64,000 nt of DNA from Clostridiales bacterium (lineage in GTDB: Bacteria > Bacillota > Clostridia > Christensenellales > CAG-138): assembly GCA_019416935.1 (NCBI GenBank), contig DXWI01000009.1, forward strand, positions 20,468 to 84,467, in the 5' to 3' direction. The translations under genes were made by a program, and so were the position numbers. Position 1 is the stretch's first letter, and every line of letters begins with the position of its first letter. Shown here in pieces: positions 8,618 to 17,756 of the stretch. Under the pieces are notes generated by a model. It saw only the letters and a program-made list of their open reading frames with translations. It did not search any database and was not told the origin of the DNA.

Positions 8618-9445
8618 TTATGTATCAAAAAGAAAAATGTTGGGGACAGCGTCTGCACCAAAGGTTTTTATCACCATCCGGTACATGGCTTTTGCGTGGA
8701 TTCGGTCATGCCAAACAAAGCGTCGTATGACCTTTCGGAGAGACCATTCCTCACCATAGCTTCCGGAAATAACGGGATTGTTCAGATAATCCGATTGCTG
8801 CTCCAACCGGGAAAACCCACGCTCTCTACACTCCATAATAGTTCCCACATTGTCGGCCTCGACGCCGATTTCGCCGAAATAGTATTCGTTCACATTCTTT
8901 GTGTGTTCGTACATCTCTTGCGCCGTGCGGGGAACTTGGCCGTAGAAGGTGCGGCGGACAGGCAGGCAGCTTTTTCCTTTGTCCGGAACCGCTCCATAAA
9001 GAGCATGGAAATCTTGAGCAGATTTTAGTGCCAGAGCTTTCAGCTTCTGGTACGCATCTGGGCTGAGCGGGCGCTTTTCCGCATCAAACAGCACGGAGGA
9101 ATCAGCATCACAAATATCCAGATCGGACTCCTTTTCCTGTACGATTTCGATATCAAAGGAATCTGGAACAGACATGCTTTGCCAGCGAAGATAGGAGGCT
9201 GCCTCTTGACGCATTTTACTGAGAGCTTCTTGTTTTGATACCCCTCTCGTGAATGCACCAACCAGATTTTCAGAAAACAGCATGGTGTCATTTCCGTTAT
9301 GTTCCCGTACACATGGAAGCTTTTTCATCGTGGTACCTGCTACCTTACCATTGGTTTCTTTAGCGTCACACCCGTTATTCCATTCGATGCGCGCCTCGTC
9401 AACAGCTTCAGGATCATTGCTCTCCATGGCTTTTTTAGCAGGCAT
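8618..9445 (-). CDS. DinB-like C-terminal part of a frame-split Sel1 protein
   Basis: This frame continues the Sel1-repeat gene upstream (9340-9786) after a -1 shift. Its first residues (KKAMESNDPEAVDEAR) extend the last Sel1 helix of that gene. Next comes a HicB/UPF0150-like stretch (SENLVGAFTRGVSKQEALSKM), then a four-helix DinB/YfiT-like domain ending in WHDRIHAKAMYRM with metal-ligand-type histidines. Read through the shift, the product would be about 389 residues. Alternatively it starts independently at ATG 9328 (MKKLPCVREHNG, weak ribosome site) giving about 237 residues. The region is AT-richer than the flanks, suggesting acquisition. Function is unknown. Confidence 0.65.
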   Translation of the reverse strand: MPAKKAMESNDPEAVDEARIEWNNGCDAKETNGKVAGTTMKKLPCVREHNGNDTMLFSENLVGAFTRGVSKQEALSKMRQEAASYLRWQSMSVPDSFDIEIVQEKESDLDICDADSSVLFDAEKRPLSPDAYQKLKALALKSAQDFHALYGAVPDKGKSCLPVRRTFYGQVPRTAQEMYEHTKNVNEYYFGEIGVEADNVGTIMECRERGFSRLEQQSDYLNNPVISGSYGEEWSLRKVIRRFVWHDRIHAKAMYRMVIKTFGADAVPNIFLFDT

Positions 9446-9786
9446 TCCGCCTTTTTACGGTCGCTGCAATCAAAGATACCTTGATTGTAAAACCGGCCTG
9501 CCGGCACCATGTCCTTGCCATACCCAGCCTCGGCACTCTTCATGTGCATCTGAAAGGCAGTTTTCAAGCCAGCATCTGTTCCATAGCCGTAGTGATGGCA
9601 AATGCCGAGGTTATACGCAGCTTCCACATGACCCTGCATGGCGGCCCTTTGCAACAGCGCAAGTGCAAAAACATTGTCCTCGGCAATACTGTTACCATAA
9701 ATGTGCATCATTGCCTGTCGATATTGGCAATCAGCATTTCCCTGTGCAGCAGCATTTTGAAGCCTTGAAATTTCATCCTGTGTCAT
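9340..9786 (-). CDS. Sel1-like repeat protein, 5' part of split gene
   Basis: Reads MTQDEISRLQNAAAQGNADCQ then Sel1/TPR-like helices (AALLQRAAMQGHVEAAYNLG, AGYGKDMVPAGRFY), the solenoid repeat used for protein-protein contacts. ATG 9786 has AGAGGAAAG 4 nt upstream and is preferred to the in-frame ATG at 9807. After codon LLKK the frame leaves Sel1 homology (PWRAMILKLL...), while the -1 frame continues it. The last meaningful codons are AAA AAG at 9435-9430. Either a true indel or programmed frameshifting joins it to 8618-9445. Confidence 0.65.
   Translation of the reverse strand: MTQDEISRLQNAAAQGNADCQYRQAMMHIYGNSIAEDNVFALALLQRAAMQGHVEAAYNLGICHHYGYGTDAGLKTAFQMHMKSAEAGYGKDMVPAGRFYNQGIFDCSDRKKAECLLKKPWRAMILKLLTRRASNGITGVTLKKPMVR
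9430..9436 (-). other. A AAA AAG slippery heptamer at the frame switch
   Basis: On the minus strand the zero frame reads CTA AAA AAG CCA, giving the heptamer A AAA AAG, the same slippery site used in dnaX. A -1 slip reads AAA AAA GCC ATG and restores the homologous frame KKAMESND. Whether this is programmed recoding or a one-base loss in an A-run cannot be told from one genome. Confidence 0.5.
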
Positions 9787-9956
9787 GTTCTTTCCTCTTC
9801 TGTACAATGTGCTCTATCGGGCATTTCTTTGTTTCTCTGGAGGATAACTCTTTGGAACTATACGAAAAAGCAGTCGCAAGCATGTAGCGTCAATTACAAT
9901 AAAGCAAACACAAAAAGACATTTTTTCAGCAAAAGCGAAGTTTTTGACGGTCTGAG

Positions 9957-9981
9957 ACGGCCGGCGCAATGCGCCGGCCGT
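9957..9981 (-). terminator. Hairpin downstream of glgP
   Basis: Perfect 11-bp stem ACGGCCGGCGC / GCGCCGGCCGT with an AAT loop, extendable by one pair, starting 14 bp after the glgP stop. No clean U-run follows, so it may rely on the stem or on Rho, or may just protect the mRNA end. Confidence 0.6.
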
Positions 9982-9994
9982 CGGCCATGATTGG

Positions 9995-12364
9995 TTAGAA
10001 CAGTTTTGTCGGATGCGGTTCTTCAACGGGCTGAATGTTCCACGTCTCCTCCGCATACTGCCGGATCGTCCGGTCGGACGAAAACTTGCCGGCCGACGCC
10101 ACGTTGACCAGGCACTTGCGGCCAAAGGCAATCTCATCGCGCGTATCATAGATCGCCTGCAGCTTGCGCTCAATGTAGGGCAGCATCTCCAGCAGTACAA
10201 AGTAGTTGTCCGGTCTGTGCCAGCTCGCCCCATACAGAAGCGATCGATGCAGATCCGCAAACGCACCGGTGCCGTCGTCGGATACGGTGCCATCGATCAG
10301 CGTATCCACAACGCGGCGGATGCGCGGTTCAAACTCATACAGCGTTTTCGGATCATAGCTGTCGCGGCGGGCGTTGAGTTCCTCCACCCGATAGCCGAAC
10401 ACATAGTTGTTCTCCTCGCCGGCCTGCTGCACGATCTCGATATTCGCTCCGTCATAGGTGCCGAGCGTCACGGCGCCGTTGAGCATCAGTTTCATATTGC
10501 CCGTTCCGGAGGCCTCCGTTCCGGCGGGCGAAATCTGCTCGGAGATGTCCGCCGCCGGCATGATGTGCTCGGCATAGGAGCAGTTGTAGTTCTGCACGAA
10601 CACCACGCGCATGCGGTCATGCACCGTGGGGTCGTTGTTGATCAATTTGGCGATTTCGTTGATATATTTGATGATGGCCTTGGCGCGAAGATAGCCCGGC
10701 GCCGCCTTTGCGCCGAAAATGAACGCCGTCGGCGGAAAGTCCTGTATGCGGCCGTCGCGAATACCGAAATAGATATCGAGGATCGCAAAGGCATTGAGAA
10801 GCTGGCGCTTGTATTCGTGCATGCGCTTGACCTGCACGTCAAACACAAAGTGCGGCGGCAGCTGCACGCCCTCCAGCCGCTCGATCACCGCCGAAAGCTG
10901 CGCCTTCTTTTGCTGCTTGATATCGCGGAACGCGCGCACATCCGCATCGGACAGGTGCTCGCGAAGCCCTTGCAGGCGGTTCAGATCGGTCATGCAGCCC
11001 TCGCCGACGCGCTCATTGATGAACTTCGTCAGTTCCGGGTTGCAAAGGCCGAGCCAGCGGCGCTGCGTAATGCCGTTCGTCTTGTTATGGAAGCGCTCCG
11101 GGTAGAGCCCATACCAGTCCTTGAGCACGTCGCGCTTCAAAATCTCCGTGTGAATGGCGGCAACGCCGTTGACAAACTTCGAGCAGTACACCGCGAGGTT
11201 CGCCATGTGGATGAGCTTGCCCTGAATGATGGCCATGTGGCTGCATTCCATGCCGCGCGACATGAGCTCGCCGCACAGCTTGGCATTGATGCGGTAGATG
11301 ATGTCGAAGATCTCCGGCAGCACGGAGCGGAACAGATCCGCGTCCCACTTTTCGAGCGCCTCGGCCATGATGGTATGGTTGGTATAGTTGAAGGTCTCCG
11401 CAGCAACGGAGAACGCCTGCTCGAAGTCCAGCCCCTCGCGCATCAGCAGACGGATCAATTCCGGAATGCTGACGGTCGGATGCGTATCGTTGAGCTGAAT
11501 CGTCACATGCTTTGCAAAGTCGCTCACCGGACGGCCCTCACGCTTAAAGCGGAACAGAATGTCCTGCAGCGACGCAGAGGACAGGAAGTACTGCTGCTTG
11601 AGACGCAAAATTTTTCCCGCGGACGTAGAATCGTTCGGATAGAGCACGCGGGTAATATCCTCCACCGTGTTCTTCTCCATCACGGCCTTGGCATACTCCT
11701 GATCGTTGAAGAGCTGGAAATCGAACTCCTGCATGGGCGCGCTCTCCCACAGACGGAGCGTGCCGATGTTGTTGGTGCCGTAGCCGATGATCGGCATATC
11801 GTAGGGAATGGCGCGCACGGTTTGATCCGCGAAGGCGACGGTGACCTCGTGCGTGTCGCGGCGGCGCCCCCAAGGATCGCCCAGCCGCTGCCAGTCGTCC
11901 GCGCTCTCGTGCTGAAACCCATTCTCAAAGCTCTGCTTGAACAGGCCGTACTTATAGCGCAGGCCGTATCCGTCGAGCGGCAGATTCATCGTCGCCGCCG
12001 AATCGAGAAAACATGCCGCAAGACGGCCGAGGCCGCCGTTGCCGAGCGCCGCATCCTCAATATCCTCGAACATATTCAAGTCCAGACCGCGCTCCAAAAA
12101 CGCGGCGCGCACATCCTCCAGAATGCCCAGAGAAAACAGATTGTTATAGACCATGCGCCCCATCAGGTATTCCGCGCTGAAATAATAGGCCTCGCGGGTG
12201 CGCTCATGCGCATGGCGGCTCTCATACCAGTTTTCGGCTATCGCATCCATCACAACGCGGCCAAGCGCCTCGTGGAGCTGTCCGGTCGTTGCATCGGAGA
12301 GCGCAACCTGATGGTCGCGTTTGAGCACCAGCTCGATGAGATCCATAATCCGGTCGATTTTCAT
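9995..12364 (-). CDS. glgP: Glycogen/maltodextrin phosphorylase
   Basis: 789-residue GT35 alpha-glucan phosphorylase. It releases glucose-1-phosphate from alpha-1,4 glucans using pyridoxal phosphate, in the cytosol. Seen: YFSAEYLMGR (about 70), DAALGNGGLGRLAACFLDS (about 105), NDTHP (about 300), the MHEYKRQ region, and the PLP-Lys box GTEASGTGNMKLMLNGA (about 630). ATG 12364 is chosen because GGAGG lies 6 nt upstream; the in-frame ATG 10 codons earlier has no ribosome site. With malQ it forms the minimal maltodextrin or glycogen breakdown pair. Length is normal for the bacterial family. Confidence 0.96.
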   Translation of the reverse strand: MKIDRIMDLIELVLKRDHQVALSDATTGQLHEALGRVVMDAIAENWYESRHAHERTREAYYFSAEYLMGRMVYNNLFSLGILEDVRAAFLERGLDLNMFEDIEDAALGNGGLGRLAACFLDSAATMNLPLDGYGLRYKYGLFKQSFENGFQHESADDWQRLGDPWGRRRDTHEVTVAFADQTVRAIPYDMPIIGYGTNNIGTLRLWESAPMQEFDFQLFNDQEYAKAVMEKNTVEDITRVLYPNDSTSAGKILRLKQQYFLSSASLQDILFRFKREGRPVSDFAKHVTIQLNDTHPTVSIPELIRLLMREGLDFEQAFSVAAETFNYTNHTIMAEALEKWDADLFRSVLPEIFDIIYRINAKLCGELMSRGMECSHMAIIQGKLIHMANLAVYCSKFVNGVAAIHTEILKRDVLKDWYGLYPERFHNKTNGITQRRWLGLCNPELTKFINERVGEGCMTDLNRLQGLREHLSDADVRAFRDIKQQKKAQLSAVIERLEGVQLPPHFVFDVQVKRMHEYKRQLLNAFAILDIYFGIRDGRIQDFPPTAFIFGAKAAPGYLRAKAIIKYINEIAKLINNDPTVHDRMRVVFVQNYNCSYAEHIMPAADISEQISPAGTEASGTGNMKLMLNGAVTLGTYDGANIEIVQQAGEENNYVFGYRVEELNARRDSYDPKTLYEFEPRIRRVVDTLIDGTVSDDGTGAFADLHRSLLYGASWHRPDNYFVLLEMLPYIERKLQAIYDTRDEIAFGRKCLVNVASAGKFSSDRTIRQYAEETWNIQPVEEPHPTKLF

Positions 12365-12550
12365 GTTTTCCTCCATTCCTTTCTCAGGAAACATTTCGGT
12401 TCAGCAGCTTACCGCCCATTTGTCGTTTGAGCCGCTTTGGGCAGGATTGCCCGATCATTTTACATGAAAGCGCCCAATAAGACTAGTATATAGTATAGCA
12501 CGTTTTCTTGTCATGTGCAAAATTCCCTGCTGTTTTTTGCGGTATTTCGA

Positions 12551-12582
12551 CGAAAAAACGGGCCGGTGCAAAGCACCGGCCC
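12551..12582 (-). terminator. Terminator of the NlpC/P60 gene
   Basis: 10-bp GC stem (GGGCCGGTGC / GCACCGGCCC, loop AAA) followed on the minus strand by six Us (12558-12553), 26 bp after the stop at 12608. A textbook rho-independent terminator. Confidence 0.9.
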
Positions 12583-12607
12583 AAGTGTAGGAAATCATGA
12601 AAAGGGG

Positions 12608-13939
12608 TCAGGATATTGGTCTGCGTCCGCAGACAAAGTTGCGTCTGCTCCAGGAGCCCCGGCACGAACGCTTGACCACCTCGCCCTCCGAAGAGGATGC
12701 GTCGATCATCGTGCCGCTGCCGGCATAGATCCCAACGTGGCTGACACGATCGCTGCTGTCAGACTTGAAGAAGATGAGATCGCCCTTTTTCAGGTCGTCC
12801 ATATCGGTGATCTTCTTCCACGAGGAATTCTGTGAGTAGCCGGAAGCATTCGTGCGGCGCGTATAGACGTCCGCCTGCTTGAGGCAATACCACACGAGGC
12901 CCGAGCAATCGAAGGAATCCGGTCCGCGGTCGCCAAGGATATATGGCTTGCCGAGCTGCTTTTCGGCCGCCTTGATCAGCGTGTTGATGCGACCCGAAAC
13001 GCTCTTCTTGGCCGCCTCTTCCTCCGCCTTCTTTTTCTCTGCCGCAATCTCCTTTTCGCGCTCGGCAGACGGACGCGCATCCGCGTCGTTGATGGCCTCG
13101 ATCGTCTTTTCGCCCGCTTTCCCGTCCTGCGACAGGTGGTTGCGCTTCTGGAAGGCCTGCACGGCGGCAATGGTATCCGTGCCGTAATAGCCGGTGATCT
13201 GGCTGCTTCTCAGATAGCCAAGATCATACAGCATCTCCTGAAACGTTTCGATGTCCTTGCCCTCTGCGCCTTCATACATGACGTACGGCTTGGCGTCGTC
13301 GGACATGAGCAGATCGTACGTCTGATTGCCCACAATGCCATCCTGCTGCAAAGCATGCTGGCGTTGGAAGAGCTGCACGGCGGACTTTGTGGCCGGGCCG
13401 AAATAATCGGTCGGTTCGTCGGCCGCCAGATATCCAAGCTCCATCAGCCGCTCCTGCAGGGCTATGATCTCCTCGCCCTCATCATGCTTCTCGAACTGAA
13501 TGACCGGCGTTGGCTCGGGCGTTGGCTCCGCAGCGGGCGTCGGCGTGTCGGCAGCGGCAGCATCGGCGTCATTGGGCGCATCGGTCGGATCCGGCAGGCT
13601 GGCCGGGTCGGCATCCCCTTCCCCCGTGCGCCCGGCTTCGGGCAGATGGAACGTCGTCTGCGGCGCCGTAGCGCTTGTCCCCGGCTGCACCGCTGCCTGC
13701 GCCTTGCGCGCGTTCGGCACGGTAATGAGGAGCACCACCGCCACGATCAAAAACACAAGAACGCAGCCGCAGAAGATACACGTCGCTCTGCCAAGGTGAT
13801 AGCAGGTGCGCAAAAAGTGCCGAAGCGCCTGTGAACAGGCGGCGCTGATCTTTGTTCCCAGCCGGTAGCAGCCGCGCAAAAACCGTTTCAACCCGCGATG
13901 GGATCGCTGCGGCGGCTGCCGATGGTGCATGCTCGTCAT
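12608..13939 (-). CDS. Membrane-anchored NlpC/P60 hydrolase with two PG-binding domains
   Basis: 443 residues. A basic cytosolic N-terminus, one membrane helix (about 55-75), and a Pro/Ala/Thr-rich spacer with PTPEPT repeats come first. Two PG_binding_1 domains (about 165-225 and 232-295, each with the LGY...G..TxxAVxxFQ pattern), a charged coiled-coil linker (EKEIAAEKKKAEEEAAKK) and a C-terminal NlpC/P60 peptidase follow. The catalytic Cys is in FDCSGLVW (about 352) and the His in RVSHVGIYAG (about 400). It probably cuts stem peptides in the wall from the outer membrane face. The ATG has AGGAT about 10 nt upstream. It is monocistronic. Confidence 0.92.
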   Translation of the reverse strand: MTSMHHRQPPQRSHRGLKRFLRGCYRLGTKISAACSQALRHFLRTCYHLGRATCIFCGCVLVFLIVAVVLLITVPNARKAQAAVQPGTSATAPQTTFHLPEAGRTGEGDADPASLPDPTDAPNDADAAAADTPTPAAEPTPEPTPVIQFEKHDEGEEIIALQERLMELGYLAADEPTDYFGPATKSAVQLFQRQHALQQDGIVGNQTYDLLMSDDAKPYVMYEGAEGKDIETFQEMLYDLGYLRSSQITGYYGTDTIAAVQAFQKRNHLSQDGKAGEKTIEAINDADARPSAEREKEIAAEKKKAEEEAAKKSVSGRINTLIKAAEKQLGKPYILGDRGPDSFDCSGLVWYCLKQADVYTRRTNASGYSQNSSWKKITDMDDLKKGDLIFFKSDSSDRVSHVGIYAGSGTMIDASSSEGEVVKRSCRGSWSRRNFVCGRRPIS

Positions 13940-14078
13940 ACTCGTTCTATCCTATCATTCGATTCAAAATTTGGTACGGTATCAATGTACCGTTCCCCGT
14001 AGCATTTGACAAGAGCAATCGCCAAAATGTCATACAAAGTTTAATTTTATCGCTACACAAACCTCTTTTTACAGCAAA

Positions 14079-14108
14079 CGGCCCGGCCGATAACGATCGG
14101 TCGGGCCG
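14079..14108 (-). terminator. Hairpin after the ADH-YjbR operon
   Basis: Stem of seven GC pairs (CGGCCCG/CGGGCCG), one G-U pair and five more pairs (CCGAT/ATCGG), with an AACG tetraloop, starting 13 bp after the stop of the YjbR gene. The following U-stretch on the minus strand is short. Confidence 0.65.
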
Positions 14109-14120
14109 CCTGTTCCGTTT

Positions 14121-14513
14121 TCATTCCGCCCGCTGCTGGCCGAGGATCTCGCGCTGTGCGCGCTTGGTCAGCTTTTCAAACACGAGCCGATACGACATTT
14201 CGCACATACCCTCGAGTACATCCTTCGGCACTGCGCCATCGAGATATACCGAGTTCCAATTTCGCTTGTCGGAATAGAACCCCGGCACCACGTCCGCATA
14301 CTGCTGCCGAAACAGCTCGGCCAGCACCGGCTCGCACTTGAGGATGACCATCTCGCGGCCCGCATGCACGCCATGTTCCTGACCGGGGCAGCACACGGCG
14401 GCAAACTGCTTCCCGCCGACCAGATAGCGCATCCAGCCCCACTCGGCCTTGTACGCCTTCTGTGCGCCCGGCTTTTGCAGCAGGCAGGCATCCAGCCACG
14501 GATATCGGTTCAT
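14121..14513 (-). CDS. MmcQ/YjbR-family protein
   Basis: 130-residue member of the MmcQ/YjbR family (CyaY-like fold; DNA binding was proposed from structure, role unknown). The patterns KAEWGWMRYLVGGKQFA, MVILKCEP, DVVPGFYSDKRNWNSVYLDG and a C-terminal SYRLVFEKLTK match the family's typical order. It begins 12 bp after the iron-alcohol dehydrogenase stop, with GAGAGGAG over the junction, so it is probably cotranscribed with it. Nothing in the sequence links it to a substrate. Confidence 0.88.
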   Translation of the reverse strand: MNRYPWLDACLLQKPGAQKAYKAEWGWMRYLVGGKQFAAVCCPGQEHGVHAGREMVILKCEPVLAELFRQQYADVVPGFYSDKRNWNSVYLDGAVPKDVLEGMCEMSYRLVFEKLTKRAQREILGQQRAE

Positions 14514-14525
14514 GGTTCACTCCTC

Positions 14526-15710
14526 TCAGCGCGCGGCCGCCATACGGTAGATCTCGAGCATATCCCTCTCGTAGAGCACCTTTGCCGAGCCCTTTTTTCC
14601 CCCGCTGGCCACGCTGCACTGGCGCGCCATGGTCACAAGCTGTTCCTCGGTCGGCCTGAGTCCCAGTTCGGCAAAGCTCGTCGGCATGCCGATGGCACGG
14701 TAGAAAGTCTCCATCGCCTCAATACCGCGAAGCGCAACCTCTTCCGGCGCGCCTTCATCCGCAACATCCATCACGTTCACCGCAAACGCATGGAAGCGCG
14801 GCAGGCACTCGCGATATACATACCTCGCCCAGCTTCCCCACAGCGCCGCAAGTCCCGCGCCATGCGCCACATCGAACATGCCGCCGACCTCATGCTCCAT
14901 CAAATGGGTTGCAAAATCGTTGTCCTTGCTGCCGCATCCGGTCAGGCCGTTGTGCGAAAGGCTGCTCGCCCACATCACCTCGGCACGCGCGTCATAGTTC
15001 TCCGGGTCGTCCCGCAGGACCAGCGCGTTCTTCATCACGGTGCGCAGCAGTCCTTCCGCAATGCGGTCCGTCAGCTCCATGCATCCGCCGGAAACGAAGT
15101 ATCGCTCCATCGTGTGCATCATGATGTCCGTGCAACCGCAGGCGGTCTGGTACGCGGGCAGCGTCATCGTGAGTTCGGGGTTCATGATCGCCAGCGCCGG
15201 ACGGCAGATATCGTTGTTATAGCCGCGCTTGAACCAGTTTTCCTCGTTCGTAATGACGGAGGAATTGCTCATTTCGCTCCCGGCCGCCGCAATGGTCAGT
15301 ACCGCGCCGATGGGCAGGCAGGCCTTGGCCTGCCGCGTATGCGCATAGAAATCCCAGACGTCGCCCTCATTGGCCACGCCGTAGCCGATCGCCTTTGCCG
15401 AGTCGATCACGCTGCCGCCGCCCACCGCAAGGATGAAATCAACCCCCGCGTCCTTCGCCAGTTCAATGCCGCGGTACACGAGCGAGAGCCGCGGATTGGG
15501 CACCACGCCCCCCAGTTCCACATAGGGCACCTCCGCAGCGTCCAGCGACGCCTTCACGCGCGCAAGCAGACCGGACCGCACCACGCTGCCGCCGCCGTAA
15601 TGGATCAAAACCTTTTTACAGCCGCGCGCCTTCAGCAGCGCGCCGGTTCGGTTCTCCGCGCCGCGGCCAAACACGACCTCGGTCGGTGTGTAATATGTAA
15701 AATCAAACAT
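14526..15710 (-). CDS. Iron-containing alcohol dehydrogenase
   Basis: 394-residue group III alcohol dehydrogenase (butanol dehydrogenase/YqdH type). It reduces aldehydes with NAD(P)H as a fermentative electron sink. Seen: NAD-binding GGGSVIDSAKAIGYG (about 95-110) and metal ligands Asp and His in CGCTDIMMHTMERYF (about 195-205). Further His ligands are in LMEHEVGGMFDVAHGAGLA (about 260-280), all intact. The start has an AGGAG-type site. First gene of a two-gene operon with the YjbR protein; transketolase lies just upstream behind its own terminator. Confidence 0.94.
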   Translation of the reverse strand: MFDFTYYTPTEVVFGRGAENRTGALLKARGCKKVLIHYGGGSVVRSGLLARVKASLDAAEVPYVELGGVVPNPRLSLVYRGIELAKDAGVDFILAVGGGSVIDSAKAIGYGVANEGDVWDFYAHTRQAKACLPIGAVLTIAAAGSEMSNSSVITNEENWFKRGYNNDICRPALAIMNPELTMTLPAYQTACGCTDIMMHTMERYFVSGGCMELTDRIAEGLLRTVMKNALVLRDDPENYDARAEVMWASSLSHNGLTGCGSKDNDFATHLMEHEVGGMFDVAHGAGLAALWGSWARYVYRECLPRFHAFAVNVMDVADEGAPEEVALRGIEAMETFYRAIGMPTSFAELGLRPTEEQLVTMARQCSVASGGKKGSAKVLYERDMLEIYRMAAAR

Positions 15711-15729
15711 AAACGCTCCTTTCCGGTGA

Positions 15730-15766
15730 AAACGAACGCCCGCTTTCCTGCTTTGTGCGGGCGTTT
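15730..15766 (-). terminator. Terminator of transketolase
   Basis: 9-bp stem AACGCCCGC / GCGGGCGTT (15735-15743 with 15757-15765) followed on the minus strand by CGTTTT, just after the transketolase stop at 15774. Confidence 0.75.
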
Positions 15767-15773
15767 GGATGCT

Positions 15774-17756
15774 TTATTCTTCCTTCTGCGCGGCAATCAC
15801 GCCAAGCGCAACCTCCGCCACATGCTCCGCCGTAAAGCCGAACTCCTTGAACAGCGTTGCCTGCGGGCCGGAAGCGCCGAACGTGTCGCGGCCGATCACC
15901 GCGCCGTCCAGACCGACGTACTTATGCCATCCGAACGATGCGCCCGCCTCGATGGCCACACGCGCGCGGACCGCCTTGGGCAGCACGCTCTCGCGATACG
16001 CCTCGTCCTGCGCATCGAACAGCTCCAGCGACGGCATGGACACGATGCGCGCCGTATATCCGCGCACGGAAAGCATGTCCGCCGCTTTGAACGCAAGCTC
16101 CACCTCCGAGCCGCTGGCCATCAGGATCACATCCGGACCGCCCTTGGGCTCGCGAAGGATATAGCCGCCGCGCAGCGCACCCGCGCCGGTCTTTTCATAC
16201 AGCGGCAAGTTCTGGCGGGTGAGCGCCAGCACCGTCGGCCCCTTGGCCTGCAGCGCCGCAACATAGCCGGCCGCAACCTCCTTCGCGTCGGCCGGGCGGA
16301 ACACGATCGTGTTCGGCGTGGCTCGCAGGGCCGCGAGCTGCTCGATGGGCTGATGGGTCGGGCCGTCCTCGCCGACGCCGATGCTGTCGTGCGTGAGGAT
16401 GAACAGAACCGGAAGCTGCATGAGCGCGCTCAGACGCAGCGCGGGCTTGACATAATCGGCAAACACGAAGAACGTGGCACAAAATGTACGCAGACCGCCG
16501 TAGAGCGCAATGCCATTGCACGCGCAGGTCATCGCCATCTCGCGAACGCCGAAATGCACGGTTTTGCCGGCATAGTTGTCGAACGCAAATGAGGTCTCGC
16601 CCTTGAGCGCGGTCTTGTTGGACGGCGCAAGGTCTGCGCTGCCGCCGAACAGGTTCGGCAGGCGCTGGTTCAGGCGGTTGAGCACCTCGCCGGAGGAGGC
16701 GCGCGTCGCAGCCTTGCCCTCAAACTGCCAGAACGCCTCGTCGTTCACAAGATCGACCGGCAGTTCCACCCGGTGGTCGGCCTTCCACTGCGCCGCCAAT
16801 TCCGGATACGCCTTCTCATAGGCGGCGAACAGCGCGTTCCACGCATCCTCGGCCGGCTGCTTGCTGTCGATGATCGTCTGCATATGATCGTACACCTCGG
16901 CGGGTACCTCAAACGGGCCGTATTCCCAGCCGAAGCCGCGCTTCATTTCGTCGATATTCTCCTGCCCCAGCGGTTCGCCATGCACCTTTGGCGTACCGGC
17001 GAGCGGGGAGCCGTGGCCGATCTCGGTCTTGTAAATGATGAGGGACGGATGCTCCGTGTCCGCGCGGGCCGCTTCGAGCGCGGCGGCGATGGCTTCGGTG
17101 TCCTCGCCGTTCTCCACGGTCTGCACCTGCCAGCCATAAGCGGCAAAGCGGGCCGCCACGTCCTCGCAGAACGTGATGTCGGTTGCACCCTCGATGGTGA
17201 TCCGATTGCTGTCGTACATGGCGATCAGCTTACCGAGGCGCATCGTGCCCGCCATGGAGGCGGCCTCATGGCTCACGCCCTCCATCATGCAGCCGTCGCC
17301 CATAATTACATAGGTATAGTTGTCAACGATCGGGAAACCCTCCCGGTTATAGATCGCCGCAAGATGCGCCTCCGCCATGGCCATGCCGACCGCCATACCA
17401 AAGCCTTGGCCGAGCGGGCCGGTGGTCGCCTCCACGCCGCGCGTGTGGCCATGCTCCGGATGGCCGGGCGTGCGACTGCCATACTGGCGGAAATTCTTCA
17501 GATCGTCCATGGTCAGCCCATAGCCGAACAAATGCAGCAGCGTATACTCCAGCATGGAGGCGTGACCGGAGGAGAGCACGAACCGGTCGCGCGCAGGCCA
17601 ATCCGGATTCTTCGGGTTGTGCTTCATCTGCTTCCACAGCGTGAACGCCGCGGGCGCGCTACCGATGGCAAGGCCGGGATGGCCGCTGTTGGCCTTCTGC
17701 ACCGCTTCCGCAGTCAACACGCGCATTGCCGTAATTGCAAGCTGATCGTTCTTCAT
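15774..17756 (-). CDS. tkt: Transketolase
   Basis: 660-residue thiamine-diphosphate enzyme moving two-carbon units between ketose and aldose phosphates in the non-oxidative pentose phosphate pathway. Seen: NSGHPGLAIG (about 24), TPP/Mg site MGDGCMMEGVSHEA (about 150-163), DSNRITIEGAT, GHGSPLAGT, the pyrimidine-domain region GVREMAM (about 405), and EDGPTHQPIEQ (about 460). ATG 17756 is chosen because GGAGG sits 9 nt upstream; earlier ATGs overlap that site. Full-length and unsplit. It is monocistronic, between a hairpin region and the ADH operon. Confidence 0.96.
   Translation of the reverse strand: MKNDQLAITAMRVLTAEAVQKANSGHPGLAIGSAPAAFTLWKQMKHNPKNPDWPARDRFVLSSGHASMLEYTLLHLFGYGLTMDDLKNFRQYGSRTPGHPEHGHTRGVEATTGPLGQGFGMAVGMAMAEAHLAAIYNREGFPIVDNYTYVIMGDGCMMEGVSHEAASMAGTMRLGKLIAMYDSNRITIEGATDITFCEDVAARFAAYGWQVQTVENGEDTEAIAAALEAARADTEHPSLIIYKTEIGHGSPLAGTPKVHGEPLGQENIDEMKRGFGWEYGPFEVPAEVYDHMQTIIDSKQPAEDAWNALFAAYEKAYPELAAQWKADHRVELPVDLVNDEAFWQFEGKAATRASSGEVLNRLNQRLPNLFGGSADLAPSNKTALKGETSFAFDNYAGKTVHFGVREMAMTCACNGIALYGGLRTFCATFFVFADYVKPALRLSALMQLPVLFILTHDSIGVGEDGPTHQPIEQLAALRATPNTIVFRPADAKEVAAGYVAALQAKGPTVLALTRQNLPLYEKTGAGALRGGYILREPKGGPDVILMASGSEVELAFKAADMLSVRGYTARIVSMPSLELFDAQDEAYRESVLPKAVRARVAIEAGASFGWHKYVGLDGAVIGRDTFGASGPQATLFKEFGFTAEHVAEVALGVIAAQKEE

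Noticed and set aside
10013..12430. 805-codon open frame antisense to glgP
   Set aside because: It mirrors glgP codon structure in a GC-rich gene, has Arg/His/Ala-rich composition and no ribosome site; glgP has full family motifs.
14364..16592. 742-codon open frame antisense to the alcohol dehydrogenase and transketolase
   Set aside because: Spans two well-recognised genes and a terminator on the other strand; His/Arg-rich shadow frame.
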